DNA from: FEN-1279 sp964400285
GTDB taxonomy: Bacteria > Bacteroidota > Ignavibacteria > Tepidaquicellales > Tepidaquicellaceae
Assembly (NCBI GenBank): GCA_964400285.1
Contig: CAYNTK010000002.1
Coordinates: forward strand, 1 to 64,000
Direction: 5' to 3'
DNA length: 64,000 nt
The notes beneath the pieces were generated by a model, which ran no database searches, had not been told where the DNA came from, and saw only the letters and a list, made by a program, of their open reading frames with translations. Below are positions 62,005 through 64,000 of the stretch, in pieces; position 1 is the first letter of the stretch, and every line of letters begins with the position of its first letter. A program made the position numbers and the translations under genes.

Positions 62005-63306
62005 ATGAAATATCTAAATGATTATTACGCTTTAAAAAAAATTTATAATTGTAAATCGGAAACAATTAAACCTGAACACTCTGATTTCACAATTCACAAT
62101 CTAAAATACACTTCACAAATTAATAGTAATTTTCCAGATAAACACGAATGTATTCGTATTGCAAATGATAACAAAGAAAGGTTAAGAAATATTGCAAAAG
62201 AAAAAGAATGTGATATTCCTGAATCATTAAAAATATTCGATTTTATAGATTCGGAAATAGAACAAAATAATACTTTCATATATCCGATTTATAAAAGAAA
62301 CATTTCTGACAGGACTAATTCCATTATAATTCTTCTACACGGATTAAACGAAAAGAATTGGGATAAATACCACACATGGGCAAAGGCACTTCTCGAGCGA
62401 ACTGGAAAAACAATTTTACTTTTTCCGATTTCTTTTCATATAAATAGAGTCCCAAAAGAATGGACACATCCGAGAATGATGGACAACCTTTCGAAAGAAA
62501 GAAAAGTATTGTTTCCGAATATAACAGAATCATCTTTTGTAAATGCAGCAATCAGCACAAGATTACAATTCAAACCCGAAACCTTTTTCTGGTCTGGATT
62601 AAGAACATATTATGATATTATTAAATTAATAACCGATATTAAAGAAGATAAACATCCATATTTTTCTAAAGATGCTTCGATAGATTTTTTTTCATACTCG
62701 ATAGGAGCATTTCTTACCGAAATATTATTGATGGGTAATTACAAAAATTGGTTTGATAATTCGAGAGCATTTTTATTTTGTGGAGGACCAACCATCAGTG
62801 GAATGTATCCAACATCGAGATATATTTATGACAGTGAAACATACAAAGCTATGACTTCATTTTATGTCCACAACTTTGAAGAAGAAATCAAAAAGTCAAA
62901 GGGATTAAGTAAATATTTCAAAAACCCAGATGATGCAGCAATGGATTTTAAGAGTATGCTAAATATAGATATTTTAAAAGAATACAGAGAAAGCAAGTTA
63001 AAAAAACTTTCAGAGAGGTTGAAAGCTCTTGCATTAGTAAGAGACGAAGTAATTCCACCTGCATCAGTACTCCAAACCTTGACGGGTATGTCAATTTCCA
63101 GTCAAGAACTTAAAAACACTAATAATATTGTTACATTTGCCAACGAAGAAGTAAAAAACAAAAAAATTCCTATCGATGTTTTTGTTATGGATTTTCCATT
63201 TGAATACGACCACATCTCCCCTTTTCCTCTTGTTGAAAACATACAAAGTGAAGTAGATAATAGTTTTGATGAGGTATTCGAATTAGCAGGACAATTTTTA
63301 AAATAG
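62005..63306 (+). CDS. DUF6051-type alpha/beta-hydrolase-like protein
   Basis: A 433-residue protein with no signal peptide. It has the oxyanion-loop-like LLHGLNEKNWDKYHTWAKAL, a nucleophile-elbow-like FFSYSIGAFLTE (serine within YSIGA) and FPISFHINR...EWTHPRMMD, the pattern of the DUF6051 family of Bacteroidota. The fold is probably alpha/beta hydrolase; the end DFPFEYDHISPFP could hold the catalytic histidine. No activity has been assigned. It is divergent from the outer-membrane-like operon and stands alone. Confidence 0.75.
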   Translation: MKYLNDYYALKKIYNCKSETIKPEHSDFTIHNLKYTSQINSNFPDKHECIRIANDNKERLRNIAKEKECDIPESLKIFDFIDSEIEQNNTFIYPIYKRNISDRTNSIIILLHGLNEKNWDKYHTWAKALLERTGKTILLFPISFHINRVPKEWTHPRMMDNLSKERKVLFPNITESSFVNAAISTRLQFKPETFFWSGLRTYYDIIKLITDIKEDKHPYFSKDASIDFFSYSIGAFLTEILLMGNYKNWFDNSRAFLFCGGPTISGMYPTSRYIYDSETYKAMTSFYVHNFEEEIKKSKGLSKYFKNPDDAAMDFKSMLNIDILKEYRESKLKKLSERLKALALVRDEVIPPASVLQTLTGMSISSQELKNTNNIVTFANEEVKNKKIPIDVFVMDFPFEYDHISPFPLVENIQSEVDNSFDEVFELAGQFLK

Positions 63307-63406
63307 ATTTTAATAATACTTCCTATTCAAGAAAAAAGTCTATAATTAAAAAATTATTTTAAATACACAAAACACCGATTTATAAAATTAATTAAATACG
63401 AGAATA

Positions 63407-64000
63407 CTAAAAACTATACTCATATTTATATAAATACTCAAACTCTTCAATATAATCTTTATATCTCCATTCGGTTTTCAAACCTTTCTCATCATAATTA
63501 TAATTATTCTCGGATGTAATTTTATTATCGATTGAATATACAATCTCCTTTATTAACATACCCTTATCGTTATATATATATTCATTCCTCATTATTAGTT
63601 TATCACCTGAACTGTAAACAATTTTTTCTGTTTTATTTCCATTTTTATCATACTTATACAACGTTTTACTTGTGTGATTTACCTGAGGATAGGAAATGAT
63701 TTCTTCAACGCAGTTATCCATCTTATCATAAGAATATTGATAAACAATTTCGAGTGAATCGAATTCGTTATATTTATCTTCTTCTATTAATCTATCCGAA
63801 CTATCATAAAATAATTTACTTGTATTAATAATCTTGTCCGTCGAATCCACATACTCAACTTTTATTACATTTCCAGATGAATAAAAATAGTTAGTAATAA
63901 ATGTAATCGAGTTACCAAGATAATATATTTTATTTTTTATAGAATTATCGGATTCATAATTTGTAATTACCCTGCTCATTAAATTATTATCCGAATAATA
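63407..64000 (-). CDS. YD/RHS-like repeat protein, partial (runs off the right edge)
   Basis: At least 197 residues; the frame is open to the end of the window, and the upstream codons read YYSDNNLMSRV, which fit the repeat, so the ATG at 63979 is probably internal. The segments are tyrosine-rich repeats of the YD type: FYDSSDRLIEEDKYNEFDS, YKYDKNGNKTEKIVYSSG and NYDEKGLKTEWRYK. Such repeats occur in RHS shells, wall-associated proteins and small morn-like antigen proteins. The stop (63407) follows a short non-repeat tail, with no toxin domain at the C-terminus seen here. The N-terminus lies outside the window. Confidence 0.7.
   Translation of the reverse strand, partial: YYSDNNLMSRVITNYESDNSIKNKIYYLGNSITFITNYFYSSGNVIKVEYVDSTDKIINTSKLFYDSSDRLIEEDKYNEFDSLEIVYQYSYDKMDNCVEEIISYPQVNHTSKTLYKYDKNGNKTEKIVYSSGDKLIMRNEYIYNDKGMLIKEIVYSIDNKITSENNYNYDEKGLKTEWRYKDYIEEFEYLYKYEYSF

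Noticed and set aside
1..64000. Insertion sequences or transposases
   Set aside because: No transposase, integrase or resolvase frame is present anywhere in the window, despite the duplications near miaB.

Overview
The window is strongly AT-rich and looks like a chromosome segment from the Bacteroidota/Chlorobi side of the tree. An Ignavibacteria-type organism is the best guess. The evidence is seven secreted proteins that end in a type IX secretion (T9SS) type A sorting domain built on NYPNPFNP and ending in lysine-rich KKM-type tails, a lipid A gene (lpxA, so Gram-negative), and many starts without a clear Shine-Dalgarno site, some of them TTG. The taxonomic call is inference from these hallmarks, not from a marker-gene tree.

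Region by region: (1) 1-5.6 kb is an accessory stretch. It holds a one-gene type IIG restriction-modification enzyme, an AAA/DUF4143 ATPase, three short palindromic elements, and two extra copies of the 3' end of miaB lying beyond the intact miaB. (2) 5.6-10.5 kb is a minus-strand housekeeping run: tRNA-Asn, xseA, xseB, dxs, miaB. (3) 10.5-28.9 kb is mostly core genes: truA, secD-secF, a STAS protein, purA, a YfhO-like membrane protein, a DoxX protein, mnmA, an orphan MlaF-like ATPase, a nine-PAS hybrid histidine kinase, murI and pyrE. (4) 28.9-33.8 kb holds three secreted proteins: a BNR/YCF48-type propeller, a protein with seven 28-residue repeats, and a formylglycine-generating-enzyme-fold protein. 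(5) 34.1-38.2 kb is a four-gene biotin-dependent carboxyltransferase operon. It has 5S-like, 12S-like, small MmdE/OadG-tail-like and biotin carrier subunits, and looks like a Propionibacterium-style transcarboxylase. (6) 38.2-40.3 kb is a Ktr potassium uptake pair. (7) 40.5-52.8 kb is a large secreted-protein island: three paralogous Asp-box/InlB-like T9SS proteins of about 830 residues, a small secreted protein, a YCF48-like T9SS protein, a 790-residue unknown, and a broken sorting-domain remnant. (8) 52.9-55.6 kb is a plus-strand set: YciO, a nitroreductase, a small PAS protein and a metallophosphoesterase. (9) 55.6-58.6 kb has another T9SS propeller, then an isolated phage terminase small-like/large pair with no other phage genes. 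(10) 58.8-64 kb has a small membrane protein, lpxA, an SRPBCC protein, a lipoprotein metallo-beta-lactamase-fold hydrolase, an outer-membrane-like protein, a DUF6051 hydrolase and a YD-repeat-like gene that runs off the right edge.

How they fit together: SecD/SecF would support export of the T9SS cargo, whose dedicated secretion machinery is not in this window. The transcarboxylase-like operon would move carboxyl groups between methylmalonyl-CoA or propionyl-CoA and pyruvate or oxaloacetate. miaB and mnmA supply tRNA thiolation. The most unusual structures are the repeated miaB 3' ends around the ATPase, the transcarboxylase-like operon with a membrane-less MmdE-like subunit, and the stranded terminase pair.
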